Assembly: GCF_017591425.1 (NCBI RefSeq)
Contig: NW_024466512.1
Span: 13,085,001-13,149,000, forward strand
From: Ochotona curzoniae
Lineage: Eukaryota > Chordata > Mammalia > Lagomorpha > Ochotonidae
Direction of reading: 5' to 3'
DNA: 64,000 nt
Position 1 is the stretch's first letter, and each line of letters starts with the position of its first letter. Positions 35,071-47,430 of the stretch are shown piece by piece. A program made the translations under genes and the position numbers. The notes beneath the pieces are model-generated. The model was given only the letters and a program-made list of their open reading frames with translations. It ran no database searches and was not told where the DNA came from.

Positions 35071-37569
35071 CCTGGGCCTGAGCCCAGGACTCATTCCTCC
35101 TGCCCTGGAATTTAAAGTTCCTATGAAATCCAAACATAATTATATAGCAAGCCTAACGCTGTTTCTCACGAAATCTAACAGAAAAATATACTGTCTCTCA
35201 GAAGCCTCACAAGCGAGCCTTGGCCAAAGACAAAAACTAGGGCTGACCATCTAAGACAGGAGGAGAAGGACAAAGAGGTTTGTAGATAATAAACCCACTT
35301 CCATCCCAAACTGCCAGTGGTGCTGTTCTTTTCTTTGCATGAAAACCTTGAGGTCTGGAACTGCAGACCTCTGGAGGACATCCTCCAAGCTCTTTTCTGG
35401 AGGGTTCAGTTGAAGGGCCTCAAAGGACAGACCACTGTCCAATTGGAATATGTTAGCTGGTTTATACAAAACTGCTCAGAGCAGAAATGCATATTCTTTG
35501 AACTAGACTTCAACTCTATATTCAAATGCATCAACTTACACTAAGATTAACACACAGCATCCCATTCTTCCCAATAACAAGAACAGTGTTACATTCTCTG
35601 TTCCTATCCAGGAAGCAGCCTAGGTCTTCGCAAAGGGAAGACGGTTATGCAGGTGTATTTCCAATGGTGTACCTTGGGAGAGGTAAACCTTTAGAACAAC
35701 CCGGTCTTGTTGTGGTCTCTCAACATGAGCACTTCTTTTAACCGTCAAAGAGAATGTGAAAGCCTGCAATTCATGCAAATTCTGCATCAACAGAATCTCG
35801 CCCAGTTGGTCCCCAAGATCTTCTAGGTACTGATGTCTGACCAGATCATACCCAGTGGCCTGTGGGCTGCACTTCAGTCAGCATGGCAAGACAATCCAGT
35901 CTGTGGAGATCCTATCCAGTGTGTGGCCAACAGCAGGTCTGACACACAGCGCTTCCCACAGCCTGGATTATGGTCAAATTTCATGTAATAATGTTTCTGT
36001 TCTCCCTGAAAATGTGTTATTAGAAGGTAAGCGTATCTTACAACTGATGATGTATTGGAATTTAGAAAATGTGGTGCTGCAAAAATACATTCTCATGGCC
36101 CTTGAGTCATATGTGTATCTATGTAGCTACCTCTTACCTTCATGCCCTGACATGAAACAAATAGTAACTGTCTTAGCCTGGTATTGATGCAGAAGACCAT
36201 TTGCAATGCACCCCAAGGACTGCGAGTAACCTCCTAGACAGTGGGTGAATCAAGCTAGGAAGAACAACCCTGTATCCAGGTGGCCCACCTGACCCTCACA
36301 GAAACTGCTGCTTAACTACAGCCTGTAGGAGAAGACAGGAAACTGGGAGATCAATAGCTTCAGGGGCTGACCCAGCAAGGAGGTAGCTAGCTCAGAGTGA
36401 AAACCAAACCCTGTGGGAGCCACAGGGCTCTATCCTGTACACATGTACAATAGGGCTCTACCTTACATCATTAGCACAAAATCCCAAAGCTGCAAGTGAG
36501 GAAGCCAGACAGGGCGAGCCAGGAAGCAGATCAACTATTTCCACTCCAGGAGACAAATCTGGAACTCTCCCTAACATCTCCTCACCTCGTGCATGAGTAC
36601 ATGGGACAAGGTCTCCAGCTTACAGAAGAGACTTTTTCATCTCTGCCCTTGACCCTGGCCCATACTGACAGGATATCACATCTCATACTGCTAACTAAAC
36701 AGGCCTTCCATGTCCTCACGTGATCACTGACTCCTGAACGCCACACAGGCCACACTAGATTCTAGAAGAAACAGCTGGTCCCAGAGTAGTTACAGTACCT
36801 GAAGACCAGAGCACTCTGCTGGGTCCAGCTTCCCAGCTTGCAATTCCCTAAGTCAGGGAGCCAGGTGAGACTTGACTTTGCCTTGGGCAAAATGGGAGGA
36901 TTCCACCAGCATTTCCACAGTGCCTTTGGGTCACACCAAAGTGGAAATTTAATTTCATCAATGGTCAACGGAGGTAACAGTGGCAGTGGACAACTGTGAC
37001 TGCCTGGCTTACTCCTCCACGAGAAGTCTGAACTAGAGAACTAGACACTTATTCTTAAGCCGGCGGGGGAGGCGGGAATCTCTGGGCCCATCTCAAGACA
37101 AGAAATCTCACATGAAGGAATGACAAAATATTTTCCCAGGCCCTCAGCTGCTTCATTAATACTCGCCTTATTTGGGGAAAAAGAAAATCAGCTGAAGCAT
37201 CCGTGGTACTTTTATGTGCCATGAACTGGCAGTGTTTTGGAACAAAAAACAATTTTTGCACAGGGTACTTATGGCATCATTATCGCATTTTCCAAGCCCA
37301 GCTGCAGTGCATGCCAAGGAAAGCCGGGAGGCGCGGGAGCAGCAGGACTTTGGGCCATGGCAGGGCCCAAACAAGGGAGCTTTAGAAGAAACCTTGCTGC
37401 GAGTGCGCATTTACAGCAACCTGACCCACACGCACGTGCCTTATAAAAGTGTTACAGGTAGGCATACTTATGTCATCTATTTAATGTTCTTTAACATCCG
37501 TGCTTACTTGGGTTTCATACAATTTATTAAGTCTTCAGTCTCTGGCCTGCAGAAAACAGAAAAATAGAA
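35071..37569. other. Unique intron 4 sequence, 2.5 kb
   Basis: No repeat recognised. No coherent exon with splice sites. Confidence 0.45.
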
Positions 37570-38165
37570 GCAGATGTGTGCCTCCTGCCCCCTTTCAAAT
37601 GTTCACCAGTCTTCCTGCTTGGAAATGCCTCTGCGGTCACTCTTCAGGGCCTACCCTTGCCTGGCCCTCCTGCCCTTCCTCCCTGCCACCCACCCCAAGG
37701 AGGCTGGCTCCTCACAGGCTCTGGGGTCCTTGCAGCTGCCTAGAACCCAGGAACAGGCAGCTCTGGCAAGGAAAGGCTGCTGCTTGTTTAGAAGGCTCCA
37801 GCTGGCAGTCAGCTACATAGGCCCCCTGGCAAGACCTTCTCAAAGAGGCCCAAGAGGCTCCCCCCTGGCTCCTGGGAGTGCCCCAGTCCTTTCGACCACA
37901 GGAGCCCCCAGCCTTTGAGCAACCCCCGAAACCTGTCCAGTGACATATCACCCATCCACCCTACAGAGCACCCACTCACCTGCGCACCCACACCCTCACA
38001 CCCATCCTCCCGACTCCATCTTTCCTGTGCTTGGTCCTGCAGTCTAATATTTACCAAATCTCTTGGCACCTTTCCCTTTTTCTAAATAAACTCTTTCACT
38101 GCTCTTTTCTTGGCTCCTTTTCCTATTTCTTTTTCAACCCCCCAGTGTCCCTTGGGTGAGCCTCA
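37570..38165 (+). mobile_element. Possible solitary LTR (uncertain)
   Basis: C/T-rich sequence leading to CTAAATAAACTCTTTCACTG, a polyadenylation-signal arrangement typical of retroviral LTR R/U5 regions, followed by a T/C-rich stretch. Terminal TG/CA and a target duplication could not be defined, and no internal retroviral genes are adjacent. Could equally be unique sequence with an AATAAA. Confidence 0.25.
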
Positions 38166-41089
38166 GAAGGGGTCTCGCCAGACAAGTCAGGAGGGGAGGG
38201 GGAACAGGATGCCGGAGGATTAGACAGCCCACGTCACCCCTGCCAAGTCTCCTCTAGCTGCCGAACCCCATGCCCCCTTCGGTCCACAGCTCCTAGCTCA
38301 CGGCTCCCTGTTCCCCCTCGCCTCTCCTTTCCCCACCCCTGGCAGCCACAGCAATCCATCCACCCACCATTGCAACAGCACAATGTCACTGCTCTGTTGT
38401 TTTGAGAAACTAAGAGGAAGCAAGGAGCCTGCTTTTTTTGGCCCAATAGAGAAGCAGCCAAACAGTAGGGTTCGGGGCTCCAAAGCCAACGGTGGCCAAG
38501 GGGGAGGTTTAGGGCAAACACAGGCATGTGCCTCTCCCGGAGCGTGCTGCTGGAGGCCGCACTGACGCTCCCAGATGCTGTCACCCCAAGTGCAAGGGAC
38601 ACGTGGCTCTGTGGCTCCAAAGCCTCTAGATGCGTCCTGAAGGCTGGCTTGGGAAGGCCACCCCCAGAGAGATGGCAGGAACTGTGTAACCTCACAGCAA
38701 AAACCCTGACCTATTTGTGAGCACTGTAGAACAAAGAGGGGGAGACAGAACAGGGATGAAAGTGCACAGGCCGAGAGTTCATTCGGTGCTCTTCTCTCGC
38801 GGAAAGTGAGAACTCCGCACAGATTCTCTAACAAACTGCACTTGCAATAGAGGGGGGACCCTGCAAACAGAGGTTTTGCTCTGCCTTTATGGCTGTTCCT
38901 TTCTCAGGACAGAAGTATCACACTCAAATTATTATTCAGTGTTTTCGTAGTAAAGAGCTCAAATGAACACCCTCACCCCTTCACTTAATAAGACCCCAAA
39001 AAGTCCCTCGGGCTGGACACCCCAGGGGAACAGTAACAGACCACAGACCCCTGACCTCAAGGTCTTGGTTCAACTCCTTCCGCAGCTTAGACAACTCGGT
39101 GCCTATTAAAACACCTAATGAGCCCTTAATTGGGTTGAATTTTACCTAGATGGTAAAAACCAAACACTCCGGCTGGAAAGGCTAAACTTTCTCTTGGCCC
39201 ATCTGTTCCTCCCAGCACTTGCCACCTCAGCCCTCCCTACCCCTGGCAGGAAGGGAGAGGAGAGGAATGGGAAAGGGAGAGAAAGGGAGGAGAAAGAATA
39301 AAGGAAGGGAAAAAAAGTGCTATGCATGGCCCAAAGAGAACCACCCAAGAATGAAATGTGACCAGAGACAGCAAAGCCAAACCGATCCTCCCCACAAACC
39401 CTGATACATCGGGATACTGTGCAGCCATATTGCCACAGGGTTAGACTGTGGCTAAGGCCTTCCAGGGAACACCATGAGGTCTACTGTCTCATGGCTCGTG
39501 TGGACTGTGGACACGCTTGGGGAACACGGAGACAAGGTCAGGACAAGCCGGGTGCCAAGCAGCTTCCATTGGAGGAGGCTGCAAGGTGCTGTGGAAGAAG
39601 GGAGGGTGAAGGCCCGGGTGACCACCAGCGAGCTTGAGGAAGGCCATCTGATGAAGCCAACTCCAGACTCAGAGCCGTGGAACACGCCACGGGGGCCAGG
39701 CTGGGTGGGTGAGAAGCACTCATTTCCTTCCAATGCACTTCTTGCACAGCACTGCCATTTGGGCTGGACAGAAGGGCCCAGCGAGCCCAGCCATGACACA
39801 CCCGTAAACTTCCACTCTTCCACGACCTTCCCTCCACCCCAGTGCAAGTTCACTCAGAGGCTTCTCCCAGCCCTTTGTTAGCAAGAAAACAGACAGCTGT
39901 GGAGTGACGGCGCTTGCCTCTTCCCTCTCATTTCTTCATGTCATGCTTCTAAAGCTCTCTTCACTTCTAAGTCACCAAAGACATTCTTTGAGAAGCATCT
40001 TCCAGCTCTTAAGAGGGAAGAGAGTGAATATACTGAGATTCAAGTGGGCAGGTATCGCCAACTTTTAACTCTTAAGCAGCAAGTGTATCCGCCAGCTAAC
40101 AAACTGGGAATTCCCTCCGTGCAGAGAAAGATCAGAACATGAACGGAACAGTTCCGGGGGAGGATCAATAACCATCAGAGGGGGAAGGGAGAAAAGGCAG
40201 ACACTTATTCACTGCCCTTTCATCTCAATGGAAGAGCACATTTTCTGGGTGACACTGCCTTCGGTCTCCTGCAGCCTCATGTGAGCTAAAGTGTCCTAGG
40301 GATCTACGGCCATGACATCTTCCTACTCACAGTTATCACAGAGCCACTCAGTAATGCCCAGACGGGAGGCGGGCACCAGGGATGCCACCTTGCTGGCAGA
40401 GTGCAAGCTGTGTGCACCCTCAGGCCGCAGGAGGGCACAGGGAAGCACCTGGCCAGCGTCCCCGGTGGGACAAGAGCAGGTCTGCTCAGCGACAGTGACC
40501 ATGAGAACACAGAGCTCTCGGGGTCCATGCCACCCACCGTGAGTCCTTGGGGATGGGACCAAGAAATGCCACCAGCCCCTACTCCAGCGACTGAGGGCAC
40601 ATGCCAACCCTGGGAAATCATGTCCCCCAAAAAGTCACCATTGGACTGTCTCCTGAGGGAAGCCACACGGAAGTGAACTTTTCTGTAGAGGGGAGGAGGC
40701 GAAACGAAGGAGATGCTTGGGAGGGGCCCGCTCAGCGCACGGGCCAAGGGCCTGAGACATGATCATGGCTTTTCTGAGACCTGAGCCTGTGAGATGCCCA
40801 AGGTATCTCCTGCCTGCTAGGCTCAAGGTCCCAGACCTCGAGGAAGGGCAGCACGAGAACCTTGAGGCAGCCGCCCTCCCCCCACACACATACCCTCTCC
40901 CCGCTCTGGCAGCTTGCCCATTTCACACCTGCCACGGGGCCCAGGCAATGTGTGGGGTTGGAGACATGAGCCTCATTCCACCGACACCCTTCCCACTGTA
41001 TTTTGGGCATCCTGTGATTACACGGCATACCAATTTGCACTTCCACATCTAGAAACACAGTTTTCTGGGAAAAACATGCTCTTTTCGGT
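38166..41089. other. Unique intron 4 sequence with purine block
   Basis: Purine-rich (GGGAGA)n-like tract at 39249-39316. Overlapping frames of 178 codons (38298-38834, minus) and 135 codons (39474-39881) lack domains. No exon recognised. Confidence 0.4.
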
Positions 41090-41480
41090 GTGGCTGGGGA
41101 CTTTTGGTCATAGCTTATAATTTTGGCTAAGGAAGTGACTTCCTGTCTGACAGGAAGCAGGAGCGGAGCCGACTTTAGCCCTCTGCAAACCTCTTGCTCA
41201 GAAGTTAAAAAGGGAGCGTTCTCGGAGGGGGAGACAAGCACTTATGGGGGAGTCCGGACCCAGCTCACCCCAGAGCCTGGACCCCTCCTTGAGCACGCTA
41301 AGGAAAGGGGCTGTGAGTGGAGTGTGCTGGGTCCAGACGCAGAGGGCTCCTTCTTGGCTTTTGTAAAGACCCAGGCTTTTAGAGCTTCTGAGGACATAAT
41401 TACCAGTGGAGTTTTGAACTTTGCCCAGATCAAAGCTGATACAGCAGGCTGTGCTGTTTGTCTCTCTTTGTCTCTCTAAT
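41090..41480. promoter_or_regulatory. Candidate regulatory block with palindromic ETS sites and a TCF/LEF site
   Basis: CTTCCTGTCTGACAGGAAG at 41139-41157 is a perfect 9-bp inverted repeat with 1-bp spacer, made of two ETS cores. A third ETS core, GGAAGT, abuts at 41131-41136. At about 41427-41436 AGATCAAAGC is a close match to the TCF/LEF consensus. The block is repeat-free. A 118-codon plus frame (41123-41479) covers it but has no recognisable domain. Confidence 0.35.
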
Positions 41481-44400
41481 CAACCAAGTTCAAGTGTGAA
41501 TGGAACGCGGGTGCTCCTTCATGCCTGCGGCTCCCTCCCTCTCTGAGAAAGTTACCACCCCGGCCCCCTTTCTTGATGGGAAGCACAACAAAAATGTTGT
41601 TTATTAAACCTCCAACCAGTGGCTTTTTTCATTCCATCAAGGGCACATTTCAGAAGAACAAACATGAACAGGATTATCTACGGAAACCTAAACTTGAAAT
41701 TGTTATCAAAAATCAGGCTTCCTTTCCTGGACCCGTCACATCCACACTGGATAGATAACCTACATGCCATCTTTAAAACCTGGCCACAGGCGACAGGCAA
41801 GGGCTGCTATGCACACCCACAAAGACACACCCTGCTGGCCCTCTTACATATATGTACCAGACACCCCACCTCTGCTATGGCACACCAAAATCGGAACCGA
41901 GTGACATGTAATTAAGCAGCAAGTAGCCTGTACTTTCTTATCATCTCCTGAAGTGCTGCGTGGTTTCTAAACCAACAAACAAAACTGTAGCTTTCTGCTC
42001 CCCACCTCACAAGAACCCCGCCCCGCTCCAAGCCATTTCCCAACCAGCCTTGGGCAGTAAACAGTTAATATTCCACTCTCCCCTGCTGCCTTGAAAACCA
42101 AGGAAACAATTGAGACATTGTCCAGCGAACAAGACTCCCAGGGACTGACATTTTTGTTTATGTCCCAGTTCTCAGACTGTCAATTTCCACTAGGCGCGTT
42201 AAACCCTGACCCGCACCAACACAGGCCGCCGTGAGCTGAAAGGGCTCCGCTTCATTTATTTTATTAAAGCTTCGGTGTCTGTTTTTGATTCAAACTCCAA
42301 ACCTTCCCCCCAACCCTAGCCTGTTCGCCAGAAAGTTGCCTCCTAACTATGAGGCCGTGTTGCAATCCCTTCTTGGAACACAGTGCCAAGAAAAGTAACA
42401 AAATATTTTTGAATACCAGTGTTTGGGTGGTTTAGAAAAAAAGGGGGGGGGGATGGGAGCTGGGAGGTGAGGGGGGAGGACCCAAACAAGCGGCCCAGCC
42501 TTGAAAGCCGCGTGTTTTTATGGAGTCTTGAAATAGTCCCCTGAATCACACACAGGCAGTGGTGCCGCAACGCCCCAAACCTACTGTAGCTTGGAAAACA
42601 TTTCAAAATCCGCAGATGTGTCCGAAAAACCCAAACTTCAGGCTCCAAAACAAGAAGAGCACATCAATATTTTCCCTCCCAACCAGAGCAGCTACCTGAC
42701 AAACAGTACACACCGCAGCCCCAAAACTCCCTCCTCCCCTAGCCCAACTTCCTTTCTGCCACCCCCGCCCCACAATCCAGCCTTTGGCTGGCGGGAGTGG
42801 GGCGGTCATCAGTAATTTCGTGGGTCCCAGGCTCCTGGCACAGGACGCCTCAGGAGAGCCCAGGAAGCAGGGAGCTGCACTTCCGGTTTGCAGATTGGCA
42901 GTGGAGTGGGTGGCACCGTCTGCAGTGAGGCTCCAGGATCCACGAGGCCCAGGCATTGCTGAGAAAGAAGGAAAGGCAGCACCCCAGAGCAGGCACCTCC
43001 CATCCAACCACACTCCATGCTAGCAGCTCTTGGATTCCCACCGGCCCAAGCCCACCTCTGCCCATGAGGCACCGCATGCAGGTGCGCGCAGCTCTCTCCC
43101 CACTCAACCCTCAGCCCCAGACCCAAAATCTGGAACTTTTTCTTTTGCAAAAAAAAAAAAAAAGACACGTGGATCAAACCCCACCCCACCCTGTGCCCCT
43201 TATTCCTCAGATGAGAGGCACAGCCCCCCTATTGAAACTGACAGGGAAGCAGAAGTGCAGGGCCCACCAATGGGCCACCCAGAGTGACGTCCACGTGAGG
43301 ACTACCAAAACTGTCCACAGCCATGCGCTCTAACCTACCAGCTTCACCTCCTTTTCCTCCCTCGCCCACTCCAAAACCCGCACTCCGATCTCTCCAGGGG
43401 AGATTCTCAGTTGTTCTGGGATGAGGCCGCTCCGCCCACTTTCCCTCCTCAGTATCTCCACCCCTCAATCCTGCACCCCCCAGTTAGGGTCATCGGAGTC
43501 TGAAAATAGAGGGAGGCTTTTAGGGCCTGCATGAATGCCACAAGCCAGAAACAGCACAGCCCTCGCATGGAAGGCCCTGAGGAACCAGTTAAGGGGCTCC
43601 AGCCAGCCGTTGAGGCCCATCCTGCCAGAAGCTTCCAAAACTTCCGCTCATGTCTTTCTAGAGGAGCTAGCGCAGCTCCAGCACCTGCCCACAGTCGGAT
43701 CCCACTACCCCTCAGGAGCCACTCCCGGATGGTCACACTTAACAGCCCCTGGTGGGTGGTCCCTCTTGGTCTCACAGCTTCTTCAGATGGCTGCCACCAC
43801 TATCTGAAATCACCTCTGTGGGCAGAACCAGAGCGCAGGAAATGAGATCTTGGCTGTCAACCAAACCAACAGACAACATGTCTGACTTGTTACCCAGGAT
43901 GACACCACCTCCATGCTCTCTGGGCTTCTGTTTGCCCACCTGTGAAATGGACACTTGTATTCGAGGTGGCGGCACATGTGGAATCTGGCATGCGGTCATG
44001 GTATTATTTATTTCAGTCATTTATACTATATCAGCTTATTCATTTGTTTACTGGTTTGGGTCTCTCCATCCAATTGCTCCTCCCACCCCATAGGTAACAA
44101 ACTTCCTGCCTGCTGATACTCTGCCAGTCTGACTCCTCACGGTAGTCAACAAATGTTTGCTGGAAGGGTGGGACAGAAAAGAAAAAAAAAAATCAAGGCA
44201 AACACCCAGTCGGGCACCCAGCGAGCATTCTCACGCCATCCATGGCTTCCAGGCCCTCTCACCAACCGGCAGCAAGGAGCCTGGCCAAATCCAGCACCCT
44301 GTCTGCTGTGAATGTCCTGTTGACGTCAGATGCCCCACGAGCAGACCCCACCTGGGGCCCAGACTCTGTGCTGCCTGCTACACGCTTCCCAGAGTGTGGG

Positions 44401-45030
44401 ACACAAAGTCCATACAAGCTGGGAAGGCCCTGCCCCGTGCCCCAAGGCACAGCCCTCGCCGACTACCATGAGGCAGCCTCTCCTGACCTGCCCATCTGAT
44501 GTGACGATGCTTTTCCAAGTGGCAAATGAATCCTGGCAGACCAAAAGCCATTTTAAAAGTACACTTTGTAAAAAACCCTGTGCTACAGCACATTTCATTT
44601 ATTAATTATGCTATGGATTAGGGATCAAAGTGGTAGAAATCTCCGTGTACTCGAAATAAATGGCTTTTGTGGTTACCTAAATCCTCGGAGTCCCCTGGAA
44701 TGTAACTCCTTAGGCAAAAGCAGCTTCCAAGACTCCCCAGGCCCCACCTCCAACCCCCACCCCCAGCCACAGGGGAGGGCGATTACTCAGCATCAGACCT
44801 GCATGAGGCAATGATCTGGGCTTTTAGCCTTTTATACTTGCCTGAAATATGGAAGGGTTCCTTTTGAATTTCCCTCTTCGCTATGGGTTTGCCAGTTGTA
44901 TTCCTGAATCTCAAGCCCTTCCCCTCTCCTTCCTCACCTTTCTCTGAGCCCAGAAAAACATGGGGACTTGAGTTCCAGGTGACTGCCAACGGGATGCGAG
45001 GCTGTACTACAAAGCACGCAAATCTTCTTA
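41481..45030. other. Unique intron 4 sequence, 3.5 kb
   Basis: A15 tract at 43149-43163, A/G homopolymer junction at about 42436-42452. A MIR-like scrap may lie at 43920-43965. A GATCAAAGT motif is at 44626-44634. No exon recognised. Confidence 0.4.
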
Positions 45031-45180
45031 GCCTGAAGACTGGGTTTGGAATCTTGGCTCTAACTACTGGCCTTGTAAATTACCTAACTTCTTAAACTGG
45101 GGTTTTCTTATCTCTAAAACAGGGATAAAAATCACCAACTTCAAGGGGGACTTGCCAGGAACACTAATGAGACAAAATAT
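45031..45180 (+). mobile_element. MIR fragment, plus strand (well preserved core)
   Basis: GACTGGGTTTGGAATCTTGG, then GGCCTTGTAAATTACCTAAC, then TTATCTCTAAAACAGGGATA follow the MIR consensus through B box and core. Confidence 0.85.
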
Positions 45181-45819
45181 AGACAGCTCCGTCCCAGCAT
45201 CGGGAGCCCAGTCACTGACAAAATGTGACCAAGAGCTGCCACTGCCCCCGCGCTTGCACATTTGCCGGAATACGTTTCTGCACTGAAAGCTGCATCTGGC
45301 TCTCAGCGGGCTGCTCTGAACCGTATTTCAACTGCAGTTTAAAACTGACCACCTGGCTTAGATTCCTACAAAAGACCGATTTCTTGAGTTGCAGCTCTCA
45401 GACAAGCCTGTTGTCCCAGCAAGGAGTGTTTGCAGATTCTCAGCTACCCAGAATCTGAACCAAAATAAAATGGTGACCAATCTGGGTGCATGAAAATATA
45501 AAACCTACATTTAAAAAATCTATTTAAACGAAGCTTTAAAACATCACGGACTAGGAGCAAGCATTTCCAAAACATAGAACAAAAATGCCAATACATACAA
45601 AACAGTTCCTAGAAATCAGTAACAGAGAACTGACTGTGAAATAAAAAAGGATTCCATTAGACAAGCCACAGAGACAACAGCCCTAAAGAAAAAGTCTTAC
45701 ACAGGTACCTACATGCACCTGGCCGGGATGGCTGCTGTGGTAGTCTGCAATCTTAAATAAATAAGGACCCATGAAACCCTGCTTCTACATGACCAAAAAC
45801 ACAGAAATGGAAATCCGTA
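45181..45819. other. Mostly unique; A-rich part may be old LINE
   Basis: 45455-45700 is A-rich and might be an extension of the L1M relic that follows, but I could not align it. Nothing else recognised. Confidence 0.35.
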
Positions 45820-45960
45820 GAATATTTGTGCAAAAGAATACTACAAAACAGTTAAAACGGATGAACAAAAGCTTGTGGCAGAATGGTATATGGAAAATAA
45901 ACCAGCCAACATGAACCTTAAAAATCACTAACATTAATCATAACGTATTGTCAATCAACA
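45820..45960 (+). mobile_element. L1M-type LINE 3' fragment
   Basis: GAATACTACAAAACAGTTAA, AACGGATGAACAAAAGC, and CATGAACCTTAAAAATCACT resemble the last ORF2 and 3'UTR stretch of old L1 elements. Very diverged. Confidence 0.55.
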
Positions 45961-45984
45961 CACGTATGTGTCAAGGTTCCTGAT

Positions 45985-46115
45985 ACTCATACGGGAGATC
46001 CACATGGAATTCTCGGCTCCTGGCTTAAGTCTGACACAGCCCAGCTGTTGTGGACATTTGAGAAGAGAAAGTTTCTTCTCTCTCTCTCTCTCCCTTCTGA
46101 ATCAATCAAAAAATT
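45985..46115 (+). mobile_element. 5'-truncated C-SINE, plus strand
   Basis: Only the 3' half remains: CGGGAGATCCACATGGAATTC, CTCGGCTCCTGGCTTAAGTC, then a CT run and CAATCAAAAAATTTT tail. Confidence 0.8.
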
Positions 46116-46239
46116 TTAGGAAAGGAAGGAACCCCTAGGTTCCTGGTGCAGCAGGGGCAACACCAGCCTAATCTGGTGTGTGAACTGCAGTGCAGGGGCA
46201 GGGTCCTGGGCTTGCCCACTTGGCAGCCATGCAGCCCTG

Positions 46240-46395
46240 CTCATGCCATACTGCCCTGTATGAGCTTCAGTGTCCTCATCTGGGAAACAAGAGAGCATCT
46301 TGGGGTGTTGAGAAGACTAACCCTGCCGGCTACATCAAGTACTTAGAACAGTGCTTGGAACTAAGTATGTGCTTAGCAAACATCCGACATCATCC
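46240..46395 (+). mobile_element. MIR fragment, plus strand
   Basis: CTTCAGTGTCCTCATCTGGG, then AAGTACTTAGAACAGTGCTT, then TATGTGCTTAGCAAACATC give the MIR core and 3' end in order. Confidence 0.85.
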
Positions 46396-47164
46396 TGGTT
46401 TGCTGCTTTCATGTCCCAACTCCTCAGTCAGCAAAACCAGGTTCCCTTTTGATGCGGAAATTCAGGGATGACGCCTGACAAACAAGGGAAAGGCCTGCAG
46501 ACAGGGGCCAGTGCCAGGTGTGCAGTGTGTGAGCCTGCAGCCGCTGAGCCTCCAACACAGCACGTGACCAGGAGTCAGAGGTCCCAGCCCCTTCCCCTTT
46601 AACCCCTGTTCTGACCTCTGTGATCTCAGGCCCGGACCCAGCAGGATCCCGATAAACCACACCCTTGCTCCATATCCAGCAGGCTCAGCTTTGCCAACTG
46701 AAAACCTCCGGAGGAAATTCACATAGGCATCCAGACACCAGGGCACCGGGCCAAGTCCAGCCCTGCTGGCCTCCGGATGCGGCGCTGGCCGGCCACCCCT
46801 GGAGCCCCAGCCCACTTCCCGCAGCCCATGGCCTGCCCTCCGGCTGCCTGACAGACATCCTCCCTGCCCACTCACTCATTCCACACAGCCGTCCAAACAC
46901 GCTCCAGCTCGCCCCATGTCCTTACTGCCCATCCATGGGATTTCTTTTCCAAATCGTGTTCTCAAACCCAACCACGAGACTGTTGGCAGGAGAGTGGTGC
47001 TTGCGCCTCGCGTCAGGCCCCAGCTCACAGGCATCACGGGGTAAGAGGTAGGCTCAGACGGAAGCAAAGAAAGCACCCTTCTTGCACTCAAAGTTTAGAT
47101 TACAATCAAGTTTCACCCTCTTCAGCAACATGTTGATTTTTTTTTAATCCAGCCATTGTTACAA
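46396..47164. other. Unique GC-rich intron 4 sequence
   Basis: GC-rich with several CpGs around 46740-46840, but too short and sparse for a CpG island. Frames on both strands are chance. Confidence 0.4.
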
Positions 47165-47430
47165 AGGCATTTATTTATTTGTTTTCATTCTATTTAAAAG
47201 GCAGAGAGATTTTTCCATGCGCTGGTTCACTCCTCATCTGCCTGCCATAGCCAGGACTGAGCCAAGAGCAATTCCATCTGGCAGTCAAATGCAGATGGCA
47301 GGGGTCCAAGTGCCCAAGCCATCACCCGCTGTAGTGGCAGGAAGTAGGATGAAAAGTGAAGGCAGCATTCTGCCAGGCAGGAGAACAGGGAATGCTGGTG
47401 CCCAAGTGGCGCCTTCACAGCTGGGCCCCA
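47165..47430 (-). mobile_element. Old C-SINE, minus strand
   Basis: GGCATTTATTTATTTGTTTT, AAAAGGCAGAGAGATTTTTC, CATGCGCTGGTTCACTCC, and GCCATAGCCAGGACTGAGCC are antisense SINE blocks of an older subfamily. Confidence 0.85.

Noticed and set aside
38298..38834. 178-codon minus-strand open frame, the longest in the window
   Set aside because: No recognisable domain, proline/serine/leucine-rich composition typical of GC-rich intron, overlapping frames of similar length on the same strand, no splice context.
41123..41479. 118-codon frame over the ETS/TCF block
   Set aside because: No family recognised; the regulatory motifs explain the segment better.
44700..44960. Considered as the pika equivalent of the rs12255372 flank
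   Set aside because: Only loose resemblance by eye; no run of identity long enough to claim orthology.
46740..46840. Second GC-rich patch considered as a CpG island
   Set aside because: CpG count modest and length short; nothing in the gene orientation suggests a first exon.
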